Shown: positions 1 through 8,053 of the stretch, piece after piece
How positions within the stretch are numbered: the first letter of the stretch is position 1
Layout of the letters: each line of letters opens with the position of its first letter
Program-made: the position numbers and the translations under genes
From: Massilia sp. R2A-15
GTDB taxonomy: Bacteria > Pseudomonadota > Gammaproteobacteria > Burkholderiales > Burkholderiaceae_D
Reading direction: 5' to 3'
Length of the DNA stretch: 64,000 nt
Assembly (NCBI RefSeq): GCF_030704305.1
Contig: NZ_CP131935.1
Span: 1,488,001 to 1,552,000 of the forward strand
The notes under the pieces: generated by a model
Told to the model about the DNA's origin: nothing
Database searches by the model: none
What the model saw: only the letters and a program-made list of their open reading frames with translations

Positions 1-275
1 CTCTCCTTGCCGGGACGACCCAGGATGGCGGGATGGCGTTCGGGACCCAGCGTGGCGCTGTAGGCGTCGTTGTAGAACTGGATCAGCTGCGGACCCCAGA
101 ACACGATGATCGGGTGGTTAGTGGTCAACAGGAGGCGCAGCACCGTCTTGAGGGTGGGAGACCAGCCGTCGCACGGCCCCAGCGGCGAGGCGGCCCAGTC
201 GTAGGCCCGCATCAGCGCGCCCATCTGGCCGCCGCCTTTGAGGAAATTGTCGGAACTGGTGTGCGCTTGGGTCAT
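1..275 (-). CDS. PAS-type sensor kinase, N-terminal fragment (cut by window edge)
   Basis: The frame opens at ATG 275 and runs off the left edge, giving about 91 residues. It starts MTQAHTSSDNF and contains the block AYDWAASPLGPCDGWSPTLK followed by an FWGPQLIQFYNDAY segment. This opening (D/W-P-L-G-P-x-x-W-P-x-x-L-x-x, then W-G-x-x-L-x-x-Y-N-D-A-Y) is the usual N-terminal PAS sensor region of large multi-PAS/GAF hybrid histidine kinases in proteobacteria. No kinase domain is visible because only the first part lies in the window, so an output domain other than a kinase cannot be excluded. The upstream side (276-414) has only a repeat, so the gene is probably the first of its transcript. Confidence 0.75.
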   Translation of the reverse strand, partial: MTQAHTSSDNFLKGGGQMGALMRAYDWAASPLGPCDGWSPTLKTVLRLLLTTNHPIIVFWGPQLIQFYNDAYSATLGPERHPAILGRPGKE

Positions 276-327
276 GGTCGGCTGGCGGTTGGTGCGAGTC
301 GCTAGCTTACTATGATTTCCTCGCAGA

Positions 328-404
328 CATACTGAGCATGCAGCCGTGCGCGGCGCGATCGTGACGCGTGCTCAGTATGGGTACCTGCCTCCGCAGGTAC
401 GACA
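328..404. repeat. REP-like palindromic repeat (GTACCTGC/GCAGGTAC family)
   Basis: A palindrome GTACCTGC-CTCC-GCAGGTAC (381-400) follows a GCTCAGTATG stretch. An inverted partner of that stretch (CATACTGAGCA, 328-338) lies about 30 bases upstream, so the whole block can fold into a hairpin. The same core recurs at 15.6-15.7 kb and 19.7-19.8 kb, and a GTTCCTGC variant at 18.1-18.2, 34.8-35.2 and 61.1 kb. It lies between the divergent sensor gene and the end of the DsbC-like gene. Confidence 0.75.
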
Positions 405-414
405 TTCCTGATGA

Positions 415-1131
415 TCACCGGACTGCGTTCAGTTTGGCGTCCAGCGACGCAGCGGTGAAGGCGGCGCCGCTGCGCGATCCGTCGGCAAAATAGATCGTCG
501 GCGTGCCGATCACGTGCAGCTGCTTGCCCAGCGCGAGTACCTTGTCGTTCGGTGTCGGACACGCGGCCGGCGCGGCCGGCGCCGGCTTGCCATCGACGAT
601 CCAGCGGTGCCAGGCCGCCGAGCGGTCGCTGGCGCACCAGATGTTCTTCGACTTCTCGGCCGATTCGGGGGACAGGATGTTGAGCAGGAAGGTATAGATC
701 GTCACGTTGTCGACCTGCTGCAGCGTCTCGTGCAGCTTCTTGCAGTACGGGCAGTTGGGATCCTCGAACACCGCCATCACGCGCTTGCCGTTGCCTTTGA
801 CCGTCTTGATCGCCGCGTCCAGCGGCAGGTCGGAAAAGCGGATCGCCGCCAGTTCGTCCTGGCGCTCGCGCGTCAGGTCTTTCAGCGTGGTCAGGTCCAC
901 CACTTTGCCGACGAACATATAGCGTGCAGTTTCGTCGGTGTAGAAAATGTCGCCGTTCACGCGCACCTCATACAGCTCGCCATACGGTGTCTTGGTCACC
1001 GAATCGACCTTGACGCCGACGCCCATGCGCGGCGCCACCATTGCCTTCACTTGCGCTTCCTTGGGCGTTTCCGCCTGCGCGGCGGACATGGCCGCGAGGC
1101 CGGCCGCTACCACTATCGCTGCAATCTTCAT
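415..1131 (-). CDS. DsbC/DsbG-like periplasmic thiol:disulfide interchange protein
   Basis: 238 residues starting MKIAAIVVAAGLAAMSAAQA, a clear Sec signal peptide. A DsbC-type dimerisation region (about residues 22-95, with a GELYEVRVNG strand and a FYTDE segment) precedes a thioredoxin-fold domain with active site CPYC inside VFEDPNCPYCKKLHE and a cis-proline loop GTPTIYF. The protein is expected to isomerise or reduce wrong disulfides in the periplasm and to be kept reduced by a DsbD-like protein not seen here. The start ATG overlaps the stop of the preceding lipase-chaperone-like gene (ATGA), implying translational coupling. An in-frame extension further upstream exists but only reads antisense-like composition through the neighbour, so the ATG at 1131 is chosen. 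Confidence 0.88.
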   Translation of the reverse strand: MKIAAIVVAAGLAAMSAAQAETPKEAQVKAMVAPRMGVGVKVDSVTKTPYGELYEVRVNGDIFYTDETARYMFVGKVVDLTTLKDLTRERQDELAAIRFSDLPLDAAIKTVKGNGKRVMAVFEDPNCPYCKKLHETLQQVDNVTIYTFLLNILSPESAEKSKNIWCASDRSAAWHRWIVDGKPAPAAPAACPTPNDKVLALGKQLHVIGTPTIYFADGSRSGAAFTAASLDAKLNAVR

Positions 1132-1877
1132 TGACCACCTTGTGAGAAATTCGCCATCAATTGATCCGCGCAGGACTGCGCGTCGGCGCCGCGGATCGCC
1201 TCCTGGGCCGCGCCATGCAGGCGCCGTTCGCGGATCGCCATCGGGTCGGACTGGTCGCCGGAACGCTGCGCGCTCAGGTCGCGCAGCACGGCGTCGCAGC
1301 GGCTGTCGGACTGCGCGAACCAGGCCTTGGCCAGCGTCGCGCCGAGCATGCGCTCGCGCAGCTGCGCCTGCTGCGCCTGCCAGGCGAGCAGGAAGGCGAT
1401 ATCGGTATCGGTGAGGCCCGGGCCTTCGAGCGGCGTCAGGCGCGAACGGGCGGCCTGGCGCACCCGCAGGTACTGCAGGTAGTCGTTGAGGATGCGCTGG
1501 CCGTCCTGCGCCGCCGTCGCCGGCAGGCGCGTCTGGAAGTAGCCGCGCAATTCCTCGACGCGCGCGGCGACGCTGGCCGCGTCGGCATGCGCCAGCGCGT
1601 TGTCGATCAGCGCGTGCAGCGCCTGGTCGGGCACCAGGTGGCCGCTGGCGTCCACCGTCAGGCCGGAGCCGTTGTCGGCGGCTACCGTGGCCGCCGGCGC
1701 CTCGGCGCGCACCTGGCCGGGGCCGATCGGGCCGTCCCAGCCTGCCGCGCGCGGCGCCGGCGTTTCGGTGGGGGCGGCCGTGTGGGCGCCCTGCCAGTAC
1801 CAGGTGGCCGCCATCGTCGCGGCGCTGATGCACAGGCCTGCGGCCATCAGAAGCTTGTTTTGCGAGTTCGATTGCAT
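1128..1877 (-). CDS. Lipase chaperone (Lif/LifO)-like periplasmic protein
   Basis: 249 residues. An N-terminal hydrophobic anchor (KLLMAAGLCISAATMAATWY) is followed by an Ala/Pro-rich linker and an all-helical body. The order of elements matches steryl/lipase-specific foldases: a short LTVDASGHLVPDQALHALID segment (corresponding to the 'LrvDa.G.LvlD..Lr.ffDy' region of Lif proteins), a helix pair ending NDYLQYLRVRQAA, and a later LRERMLGATLAKAWFA helix. The signature R-x1-x2-FDY of true foldases is replaced here (ALHALIDNAL), so membership is remote. No lipase gene lies nearby. The gene is sandwiched between an NTF2-like and a DsbC-like gene, and overlaps the latter by 4 bases. The pairing with a disulfide isomerase fits secreted-enzyme folding, but the client is unknown. 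Confidence 0.55.
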   Translation of the reverse strand: MQSNSQNKLLMAAGLCISAATMAATWYWQGAHTAAPTETPAPRAAGWDGPIGPGQVRAEAPAATVAADNGSGLTVDASGHLVPDQALHALIDNALAHADAASVAARVEELRGYFQTRLPATAAQDGQRILNDYLQYLRVRQAARSRLTPLEGPGLTDTDIAFLLAWQAQQAQLRERMLGATLAKAWFAQSDSRCDAVLRDLSAQRSGDQSDPMAIRERRLHGAAQEAIRGADAQSCADQLMANFSQGGQ

Positions 1878-1885
1878 GGCGTGCC

Positions 1886-2407
1886 CTACATTTTTTTCTG
1901 GCTCGGGTTCGGTTCCATCACGGAGCCGGGCGGGCTTTTCGCGTTGTCGCCGATCGGCGCAATGTAGCGCGTGACGACCTGCCAGCCGGCTTCGGCCTGG
2001 CGCCATGTGTCGACCACGAACATCCGCTCGGGCAGCGCGGCCTTGGAGGGTTTGAGCTTCCATTCGAAGCTGACGATGATGGTGTCGCCGTATTCGTGCG
2101 CGGCCATCTTGCCGATCGACGAATCGAATGGGGGCAGCGACATGGCCTGCTTCAGCGATTCGGCGCGCGGGGTCGGCGTGCCGGCCTGCAGGGCGCTGCG
2201 CAATTCGAAATTGGGGGCGACGATCTTGTCGAGGGCTGCCTGGTCGCGCGACTGGACCGCGTCGAGCCACTGGTTTTCAAGTTCGCTGAACATGTGCACG
2301 GTGCGCGTCACGGTCGGCACGATGCGGTTGGGCCGGCCGCCGGTGGGCTGGGCGAGCGCCGGGCCTGCGGCGACCGCGAGAAGGAGAAGAATGATCGAAG
2401 TTTTCAT
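1886..2407 (-). CDS. Exported NTF2-like (DUF4440/SnoaL-type) protein
   Basis: About 173 residues from ATG 2407, chosen because AGGA sits 6 bases upstream; a GTG three bases earlier would place the ribosome site too close. The N-terminus MKTSIILLLLAVAAGPALAQ is a signal peptide. The body, with ELENQWLDAVQSRDQAALDKI, then FELRSA and a C-terminal VDTWRQAEAGWQVVTRY, is the cone-shaped NTF2-like fold seen in DUF4440 proteins. In that family the fold usually forms a small-ligand pocket or a dimer, and no catalytic residues can be assigned here. It is the first gene of a three-gene minus-strand set with the lipase-chaperone-like and DsbC-like genes (8-base gap to the next). Confidence 0.75.
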   Translation of the reverse strand: MKTSIILLLLAVAAGPALAQPTGGRPNRIVPTVTRTVHMFSELENQWLDAVQSRDQAALDKIVAPNFELRSALQAGTPTPRAESLKQAMSLPPFDSSIGKMAAHEYGDTIIVSFEWKLKPSKAALPERMFVVDTWRQAEAGWQVVTRYIAPIGDNAKSPPGSVMEPNPSQKKM

Positions 2408-2473
2408 CACGTCCTGTTATTCGCAAAGGCGGCCACGGACTATTCCGCGGCCGCCGGGTCAGTCTACATCAGC

Positions 2474-3406
2474 TTAAGGATAGTGCTGTGCGCACGCCTG
2501 GGTAGGCAGCAGGGTCCAGTTCTGCTGGATCAGGTACTTCATCGAACCCATGGTCTGGTTGTACTTGGCGCCGTTGGCGGCGGTCGACACGGTGCCGAAG
2601 TTCCACGCGCACTTGTCGCCGTTCTCCATGCCGTTCGACAGCGAGTACCAGGCGTTCAGGTCCGGATCGGTCACTGCCTCTTCCAGCTCGTGCGCCAGGA
2701 TGGAGGCCATCGCGTCCGCGCCAGGCGTGCCGTTCAGGGTCGGGTTGTTCACGCCGCAGCCGGCAGGGCACTGGGTTTCAGGGTTGCCGACGAAGGAGTA
2801 CTTGATGTCCTTGCCGCCGATGGTGGCGTGGTCATGCCAGCCGCAGTACTGGGTGCAGAAGCCCGAGGTGGCGGTGACGGTCTTGTCGGTCAGGACGAAG
2901 TAGATGGCGTTGGTGTCCGACGGCAGGGCGCCCGAAGTGATCGCCGACGACACGATCGACTGGATGTTCGCGTCGCTCAGCTGGGTGCCGAGCGTGCCGG
3001 TGTTGATGATGCTGCCGGCCAGCGAAACGCTGTTGACGACGTGGGTGCCCGCGCCGTTGTAGTAGGTCGTGTTGATGTTGAAGTAAGGCGAGCCGCCGAT
3101 GCTGTTGCCCAGGTTGGTGAGCGTGTTTTTCGACGCCGCATCCCATTGCGAGCCGTACCAGATGTAGTAGATCTTGGTCGGCGCGACCATCACAGGGCCG
3201 CCCTGGTAGGTCAGGTTGGCCGAGCGCTGCGCCTTGAGCGTGGCGGCACGCTCCTTGTGGCTCATCGAAGCGATGTCGAGTTCGCCCCAGCTTTTGCCGG
3301 TCGGTTTGTAGAGCGAGTCTTTGTCTTCCTTGACCGGGCCGGCGTGAGCTGCAAATGCGACCATGAGGGCTGCTGCCAGCAAAGAGGTGCTATAGCCAAA
3401 TTTCAT
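2474..3406 (-). CDS. Secreted EXORDIUM / phosphate-induced protein 1 family protein
   Basis: 310 residues with a signal peptide (MKFGYSTSLLAAALMVAFAAHA). The sequence carries the landmarks of the PHI-1/EXORDIUM family known mainly from plants: an opening KIYYIWYGSQW strand, a YFVLTDKTV strand, a Cys-containing FCTQYCGWHDH segment, and the late block ILAHELEEAVTDPDLNAWY. That last block has an HELEE sequence resembling, but not proving, a zinc-metalloprotease helix. Six cysteines in the second half could form disulfides. GGAG sits 8-9 bases before the ATG. The function of bacterial members is not established; in plants the family is linked to growth responses. A 600-base noncoding stretch lies upstream, and a short leader-like reading frame is found there. 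Confidence 0.85.
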   Translation of the reverse strand: MKFGYSTSLLAAALMVAFAAHAGPVKEDKDSLYKPTGKSWGELDIASMSHKERAATLKAQRSANLTYQGGPVMVAPTKIYYIWYGSQWDAASKNTLTNLGNSIGGSPYFNINTTYYNGAGTHVVNSVSLAGSIINTGTLGTQLSDANIQSIVSSAITSGALPSDTNAIYFVLTDKTVTATSGFCTQYCGWHDHATIGGKDIKYSFVGNPETQCPAGCGVNNPTLNGTPGADAMASILAHELEEAVTDPDLNAWYSLSNGMENGDKCAWNFGTVSTAANGAKYNQTMGSMKYLIQQNWTLLPTQACAQHYP

Positions 3407-3600
3407 TTTTTTGTCTCCGTTGTGTCACTACTTCAAATTTGCAATCCCGGTGCGGGATTTGCCTTGGCCATCGTCGCGGCGCCGCCTCAACGATGGATCC
3501 GTTCGCCCGTAACGCTTTTTTCGGGCAAAAGAATTCCTTGCGGGCCGGCGCCACTAAGGCGGCGGGACCGTGCTGTCGATCTTCGGGTGAGGGAAAAGCG

Positions 3601-3657
3601 CTAGGGCGTGCGGGCGGCGGGGCGGCGCGGACGGTCAGCGGCGAGATGCAAGCTCAT
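3601..3657 (-). other. Possible 18-residue leader peptide upstream of EXORDIUM-family gene
   Basis: ATG 3657 is preceded by AGGAG eight bases upstream. The frame encodes MSLHLAADRPRRPAARTP and stops. It is rich in Arg and Pro, lies about 195 bases before the start of the secreted protein and has the same direction. A strong ribosome site on such a short frame is suggestive of a leader peptide, but chance occurrence is quite possible. Confidence 0.25.
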
Positions 3658-3963
3658 GCGAGGTTCTCCTGTTGCGCTAGGCGTCGCGCAGTACGTTGAT
3701 TGGGGCGCTGTGCTGACGCCGTTCATTGAAATCGAGTGTACGGAGCATCCCAGGAGCACGCAAATTGCGCACAAGGAAAAACAAGTGAGTATTTATACAA
3801 ATGGGTTTTTTCTGTTCAGAATTGAACATTTCCCATGGTGGATTTGGCGTTGCGCAGAGTGAAAACGGGTGAGCGGGACGTCACCGAAAAACTTCATTAC
3901 AGATGGGATAGGTGTCACTTTTCGACAACATTGCCCGATTGCCGGGCAAGCGCGATACGGCAT

Positions 3964-4001
3964 GCCCGCTTGCGCGAGAACGAGTCCTCGCGCAGGCGGG
4001 C
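3964..4001 (-). terminator. GC-rich hairpin after ilvE
   Basis: The arms GCCCGCTTGCGCGAG (3964-3978) and CTCGCGCAGGCGGGC (3987-4001) are complementary except for a single unpaired or wobble step, with an 8-base loop. The hairpin lies directly past the ilvE stop in its direction of transcription. There is no T-run, so it may stabilise the 3' end rather than terminate by itself. Confidence 0.45.
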
Positions 4002-4014
4002 ACCCCACTACTGG

Positions 4015-5115
4015 TTAGCAGACCGTGTGCATCCAGCCGTGCGTGTCGGGCGCGGTGCCGTGCTGGATCGCCAGCAGCGCGTCGCGCAGGGCCATCGTCA
4101 CCGGGCCGTTTTCGCCGTGGTTGATGGTCATCTCGAAGCCGTTGGCCTTGACGTAGCCGACCGGCGTGATGACGGCGGCGGTGCCGCAGGCGAACACCTC
4201 GGTCATGCGGCCGGCGGCGATGTCGTCGCGCCATTGCTGCACCGAGAGCTTGCGCTCTTCCGATTCGTACCCCAGGTCGCGCGCGAGCTGCAGCAGGCTG
4301 TCGCGCGTGATGCCTGGCAGGAGCGTGCCGGTAAGCTGCGGCGTGACGATCGTGGTCTTGCCGTTTTCCTTGTAGACGAAGAACAGGTTCATGCCGCCCA
4401 TCTCTTCGACATACTGGCGCTCGACCGCGTCGAGCCAGACCACCTGGTCGCAGCCCTTTTGCTCGGCCTGCGCCTGGGCGACCAGGCTGGCGGCGTAGTT
4501 GCCGGCGCATTTCGCTTCGCCGGTGCCGCCGGGCGCGGCGCGCACGTAGTCTTCGCTGATCCACACCGTGACCGGCTTGACGCCTTTCGGGAAGTAGGCG
4601 CCGGCCGGGGAGCCGAACAGCACGAACAGGTATTCGCGCGACGGACGCACGCCGAGGAACGGGTCGGTGGCGATCATCAGCGGGCGCAGGTACAGGCTCT
4701 CGCCGACATTCTTAGGCACCCACTTGCGGTCGAGCGCGATGAAGGCGTCGGCCGCTTCCATGAACAGGTCTGGCGGCAGGTCCGGCATCGCCAGGCGGCG
4801 CGCGCTGCGGTTGAAGCGCTCGGCGTTGGCCTGCGGGCGGAAGGTCTTGACGCCGCCGTCGGGCTGCGCGAAAGCCTTGAAGCCTTCGAAGATCGCCTGG
4901 CCGTAGTGCAGCGACGAGCACGAGGGATCGAGTTCGAGCGGGCCGTAGGCCTTGATCTCGCCGTGCTGCCACGCGCCGTCTTTGTAGGGGATCAGCACCA
5001 TGTGGTCGGTGAAGGTGCGGCCGAAAGCGAGGCCGGCCATGCGTTCGGCGCGCGCGGCGTCGGACAGGGCGGTGGCGGAGGGCGTGACGGTCAGGCGAGG
5101 CTGTGGAGTGCTCAT
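4015..5115 (-). CDS. ilvE: Branched-chain amino acid aminotransferase
   Basis: 366 residues, a fold-type IV PLP aminotransferase of the longer, eukaryote-like BCAT class. It catalyses the last step of valine, leucine and isoleucine synthesis and the first step of their breakdown, using 2-oxoglutarate/glutamate. Visible landmarks are LHYGQAIFEGFKAF, the catalytic PLP lysine K202 in GTGEAKCAGNYAASL, and the C-terminal EVFACGTAAVITPVG that binds the PLP phosphate. Length and motifs are typical, with no damage seen. The start is ATG 5115 with a modest GGGA element upstream. It is monocistronic: its neighbours are the COG4705 gene 64 bases upstream and a hairpin downstream. Confidence 0.96.
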   Translation of the reverse strand: MSTPQPRLTVTPSATALSDAARAERMAGLAFGRTFTDHMVLIPYKDGAWQHGEIKAYGPLELDPSCSSLHYGQAIFEGFKAFAQPDGGVKTFRPQANAERFNRSARRLAMPDLPPDLFMEAADAFIALDRKWVPKNVGESLYLRPLMIATDPFLGVRPSREYLFVLFGSPAGAYFPKGVKPVTVWISEDYVRAAPGGTGEAKCAGNYAASLVAQAQAEQKGCDQVVWLDAVERQYVEEMGGMNLFFVYKENGKTTIVTPQLTGTLLPGITRDSLLQLARDLGYESEERKLSVQQWRDDIAAGRMTEVFACGTAAVITPVGYVKANGFEMTINHGENGPVTMALRDALLAIQHGTAPDTHGWMHTVC

Positions 5116-5179
5116 GAGGATTCCCGGGAGTTCAGTGGTTCAGGCCTCAATTGTAGCGCGACGGTGGCGCTGCCGCAGG

Positions 5180-5950
5180 CTACTTCGCCAGGACCTTCTC
5201 AGGGCGCTGCGGCACCAGAACGATACACCCGATGATGAACGCGGCGAACACGGCGGAGGCGGTGTAGCGGCTCAGTTCCAGGCCGCCGCTGGCATGCGGC
5301 TTGTCGAGCAGGTCGCCGAGCGTGGCGCCAAGCGGGCGGCTCAGAATGAAGGCGGCCCAGAACAGCAGGGTGTGCGAGATGCGGGTCCAGAACCACGCCG
5401 CGGCGACGACCAGAAGCCCGATGCCGAACACGATGGCGCCGCCTTCGTAGCCCAGTCCCAGCCCCGTCGCGGGATCGGCGACCCAGTCGCCCAGGGCGGT
5501 GCCCAGGGTTTGCGAGAACATGATCGTCGCCCAATAGAACATCTCGGCCCTGCGCGAATCGAGCCGGTTGACCGCCACCGAACCGAGCGTCCAGTACCAG
5601 AGGCCAAGGCAGGCCAACAGCAACGCCGACAGCATCGTTGCGCCGCCAATGTAGCCAATGCCCAGCGAGCGGTCGAAGAAATCGGCGAGGGTGGTGCCGG
5701 CCGTGGTGGTGGCGACGACCACGCCCCAGAACAGATAGGGGTGGAAGCGCCTGGCGGCGATCTGCGCGCTGACGGCGACCAGAAAGATGGCGGCGAAAAT
5801 GACGGTGCCGACCAGGTAGCCGAGGTTCATCGACATCGTCACGGCGTCGCCCGCCGTCTCGCCCAGGGTGGTCGCCGCGACCTTGATGATCCAGAAGATC
5901 AGGGTGACCTCGGGTACTTTGCCGAGCGTGGTTTTGTCATTGTTGTTCAT
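5180..5950 (-). CDS. COG4705-type integral membrane protein with internal repeats
   Basis: 256 residues, mostly hydrophobic, with about seven to eight predicted membrane helices and no signal peptide. It begins MNNNDKTTLGKVPEVTLIFW, the usual opening of this uncharacterised family. Four related motifs are spaced along the chain: ATTLGETAGD, TTAGTTLADFFD, SQTLGTALGDW and SRPLGATLGDLLD. Each has a T/S-x-x-x-G-x-x-x-x-D pattern in or near a membrane helix, which indicates duplication and a possible polar or metal path through the membrane. A good ribosome site (AGGGAG) precedes the ATG. It lies downstream of a two-component system (gap 53 bases), which could control it. Function is unknown. Confidence 0.82.
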   Translation of the reverse strand: MNNNDKTTLGKVPEVTLIFWIIKVAATTLGETAGDAVTMSMNLGYLVGTVIFAAIFLVAVSAQIAARRFHPYLFWGVVVATTTAGTTLADFFDRSLGIGYIGGATMLSALLLACLGLWYWTLGSVAVNRLDSRRAEMFYWATIMFSQTLGTALGDWVADPATGLGLGYEGGAIVFGIGLLVVAAAWFWTRISHTLLFWAAFILSRPLGATLGDLLDKPHASGGLELSRYTASAVFAAFIIGCIVLVPQRPEKVLAK

Positions 5951-6003
5951 GCGTTCTCCCTGTCGCCAGCCGGCAAGTGTGCGCCGCGAGAATTAATCGG
6001 GCC

Positions 6004-7365
6004 TTAATGCGTTCCGGATGGGAAGCGCAGGCGCGCAATCAGGCCCGGCGCCGCGTCGGCCAGCTCCAGGTCGCCGCCGTGCAGGGTGGCGATGGCCTTG
6101 ACGATCGACAGTCCCAGCCCGTTGCCGGGGATGCCGCGGCTCTTGTCGAGGCGGTAGAAGCGCTGCGTCACCTTGGCCCGTTCGCCGGCCGGGATGCCCG
6201 GACCGTTGTCGCGCACCGTGATCGACGCCACGCCACCCTCGATCGCGGTGCTCACTTCCACCGCGGCGCCGGCGCCGGCGTGCTTGATCGCGTTGTCGAT
6301 CAGGCTGGCCACGGCGGTGGCGATCAGGTTGCGGTCGGCCTGCACGGGCAGCGCCGGCCCCGCGTGCGCGGTCAGGCGCACCCGCTGGTCTTCGGCGGAG
6401 GCGTCGTACATCTCGGCCATGTCGGCGGCGATGCGTTGCAGGTCGATGGTTTCGAAGGCGCGCGCGCCCACTCCCGACTCGGCCTGGGCGATCTGCAGCA
6501 GGCGCTCGAACAGGCGAATGAGGTCGTCGATGTCGTCGATCGCCCCATGCGCGGCGCTGGCCAGCACATCGACGGAGAGCTCGTGGCGCACCGCGTCGTC
6601 CAGCTTGGCGCGGATGCGCGTGAGCGGCGTGCGCAGGTCGTGGGCGATGGCGTTCGAGACGCTGCGGATGCCGTCCATCAGCTGCTCGATCCGGTCGAGC
6701 ATGGTGTTGATGTCGCGGTTCAGCAGGCCGAATTCGTCGCGGCTGTCGGCGGCGATGCGCCGGCTCAGGTTTCCCGCGCCGATATCGCTGGCGGCGCGCC
6801 GGATGTCGCCGATACGGCGCTCGATCTGGCGCCGGAACAGCACGGCGCCCAGCACGGTGAGGATCAGCGACAGCGTCGCGCCTTCGGCCAGCGAGCGCCA
6901 CACCAGCTGGCGGATCGATTCGCGTTCGGACAGGTCGTAGCCGATCACCAGCGCGCCGCCTTGCGGCAACTGGTGCACCAGCAGGCGCGCGCGTGTGGTG
7001 CGGCCGTTGCGGATCACTTCGCGCGCCAGCACGCCGTCCGCGCCCGCATACTCGCGCGGCCATGCGGCCAGGTTGCCGGCCAGGACGGCGCCGTCGCGGT
7101 TCGTCACCAGGTAGATTTCGCGGTCGCTGTCGATGCCGTCGCCGAGCTGGCGCCGCACGTCCTCGGCCACCTGTTCGGCCGAGCCGGAGTGCACGCGCTC
7201 TGCCAGGCGCTGCCACTGCATGCGCATCTTGGTGTCGATGTTCTGGTCGAGCACCCCGATGGTGCCGTAATAGAAGACGCCCGACACCACCACCATCGAC
7301 GCGATGCCGAGCAGGCCGTAGCTGAGGACCAGGCGCGCGGCGATCGAGCCGCGCAGGCTAAACAT
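6004..7365 (-). CDS. Sensor histidine kinase (QseC/PfeS-like)
   Basis: 453 residues: a first membrane helix near residues 10-32, a periplasmic region of about 120 residues, a second helix near 160-177, a HAMP segment (RRIGDIRRAASDIGAGNLSR), the dimerisation/phosphoacceptor helix with H242 in NAIAHDLRTPLTR, and an HATPase_c domain with the N box (LIDNAIKHA), G1 box (DNGPGIP) and G2 box (GNGLGLSIV). It should autophosphorylate and pass phosphate to the regulator encoded immediately before it. The two genes overlap by 8 bases. The ligand is unknown: the periplasmic part shows no recognisable Cache or metal motif. Confidence 0.93.
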   Translation of the reverse strand: MFSLRGSIAARLVLSYGLLGIASMVVVSGVFYYGTIGVLDQNIDTKMRMQWQRLAERVHSGSAEQVAEDVRRQLGDGIDSDREIYLVTNRDGAVLAGNLAAWPREYAGADGVLAREVIRNGRTTRARLLVHQLPQGGALVIGYDLSERESIRQLVWRSLAEGATLSLILTVLGAVLFRRQIERRIGDIRRAASDIGAGNLSRRIAADSRDEFGLLNRDINTMLDRIEQLMDGIRSVSNAIAHDLRTPLTRIRAKLDDAVRHELSVDVLASAAHGAIDDIDDLIRLFERLLQIAQAESGVGARAFETIDLQRIAADMAEMYDASAEDQRVRLTAHAGPALPVQADRNLIATAVASLIDNAIKHAGAGAAVEVSTAIEGGVASITVRDNGPGIPAGERAKVTQRFYRLDKSRGIPGNGLGLSIVKAIATLHGGDLELADAAPGLIARLRFPSGTH

Positions 7366-8053
7366 CGGCGGTATCGGACGTGGCGGCGAGACGGTAGCCC
7401 ACGCCGCGCACGGTCTGGATCAGGGCCGGGGAGAAGTCCTTGTCGATCTTGTTGCGCAGGCGGCTGATCTGCACGTCGATGACGTTGGTCTGCGGGTCGA
7501 ACTGGTAGTCCCACACGCCTTCGAGCAGCATGGTGCGGGTGACCACCTGGCCTTCATGGCGCATCAGGTATTCGAGCAGGCGGAACTCGCGCAGCTGCAG
7601 CGTGATGGACTGGCCGCCGCGCGTGACGCGCATGGTGCGCACGTCGAGCGTGAGGTCCGCCACCTGCAGGTGCAGCGATTGCTGGCCCTGGCCGGCGCGG
7701 CGTAGCACGGCTTCGATGCGCGCCAGTAGTTCGGAGAAGGCGAACGGCTTGGCCAGGTAATCGTCGGCGCCGCCGCGCAGGCCGATGACGCGCTCGTCGA
7801 TGCTGGTCAGCGCGCTGACGATGATCACCGGCGTGGCCGAGCCGAGGGAGCGCAGTTTGCCGATCAGCGCCAGGCCGTCGAGATTGCCGGCCAACATGCG
7901 GTCGACGATGATGACGTCCCAGCGCTCGTTCATGGCGTGGACCAGGCCGTCGTCGCCAGTGAAGCACGCCGTGGCGCGATAACCTGCTTCCTTCAGGCCC
8001 TTGCAGATGTAGCGGGAAGTTTCGACCGAGTCTTCAATTACCAGGCAGCGCAA
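7358..8053 (-). CDS. OmpR-family response regulator, TTG start
   Basis: 231 residues if translation begins at TTG 8053. That start is chosen because GGAGAA lies 5-6 bases upstream and the product then opens directly with the receiver strand MRCLVIEDSVETSRY; the longer upstream frame adds 20 residues unlike any receiver domain. The receiver domain has D51 in VIIVDRML as the predicted phosphorylation site, a T/S position in VIIVSAL and the lysine in DYLAKPFA. The C-terminal winged helix includes LREFRLLEYLMRHEGQVVTR and ends in a canonical RGVGYRL. It forms an operon with the histidine kinase. A palindrome ATTACA-N4-TGTAAT lies about 120 bases upstream. Confidence 0.92.
   Translation of the reverse strand: MRCLVIEDSVETSRYICKGLKEAGYRATACFTGDDGLVHAMNERWDVIIVDRMLAGNLDGLALIGKLRSLGSATPVIIVSALTSIDERVIGLRGGADDYLAKPFAFSELLARIEAVLRRAGQGQQSLHLQVADLTLDVRTMRVTRGGQSITLQLREFRLLEYLMRHEGQVVTRTMLLEGVWDYQFDPQTNVIDVQISRLRNKIDKDFSPALIQTVRGVGYRLAATSDTADV

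Larger units (their letters stand above)
3407..4014. other. 608-base gap: no supported protein gene
   Basis: Neither strand has a frame with convincing composition. Visible are a short minus-strand frame with a good ribosome site (3601-3657), an AT-rich patch around 3770-3830 that could hold promoters, and a GC-rich hairpin at 3964-4001 just beyond the ilvE stop. The part before the EXORDIUM-family gene is about 200 bases long on the transcript side, long enough for a regulatory leader. Confidence 0.5.

Noticed and set aside
1132..1833. Long in-frame N-terminal extension of the DsbC-like protein
   Set aside because: It overlaps the lipase-chaperone-like gene in another frame and precedes a clear signal peptide.
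3835..5235. 466-codon plus-strand frame over ilvE
   Set aside because: It is the complement of ilvE, with Arg/Val/Ala-biased composition and no motif.
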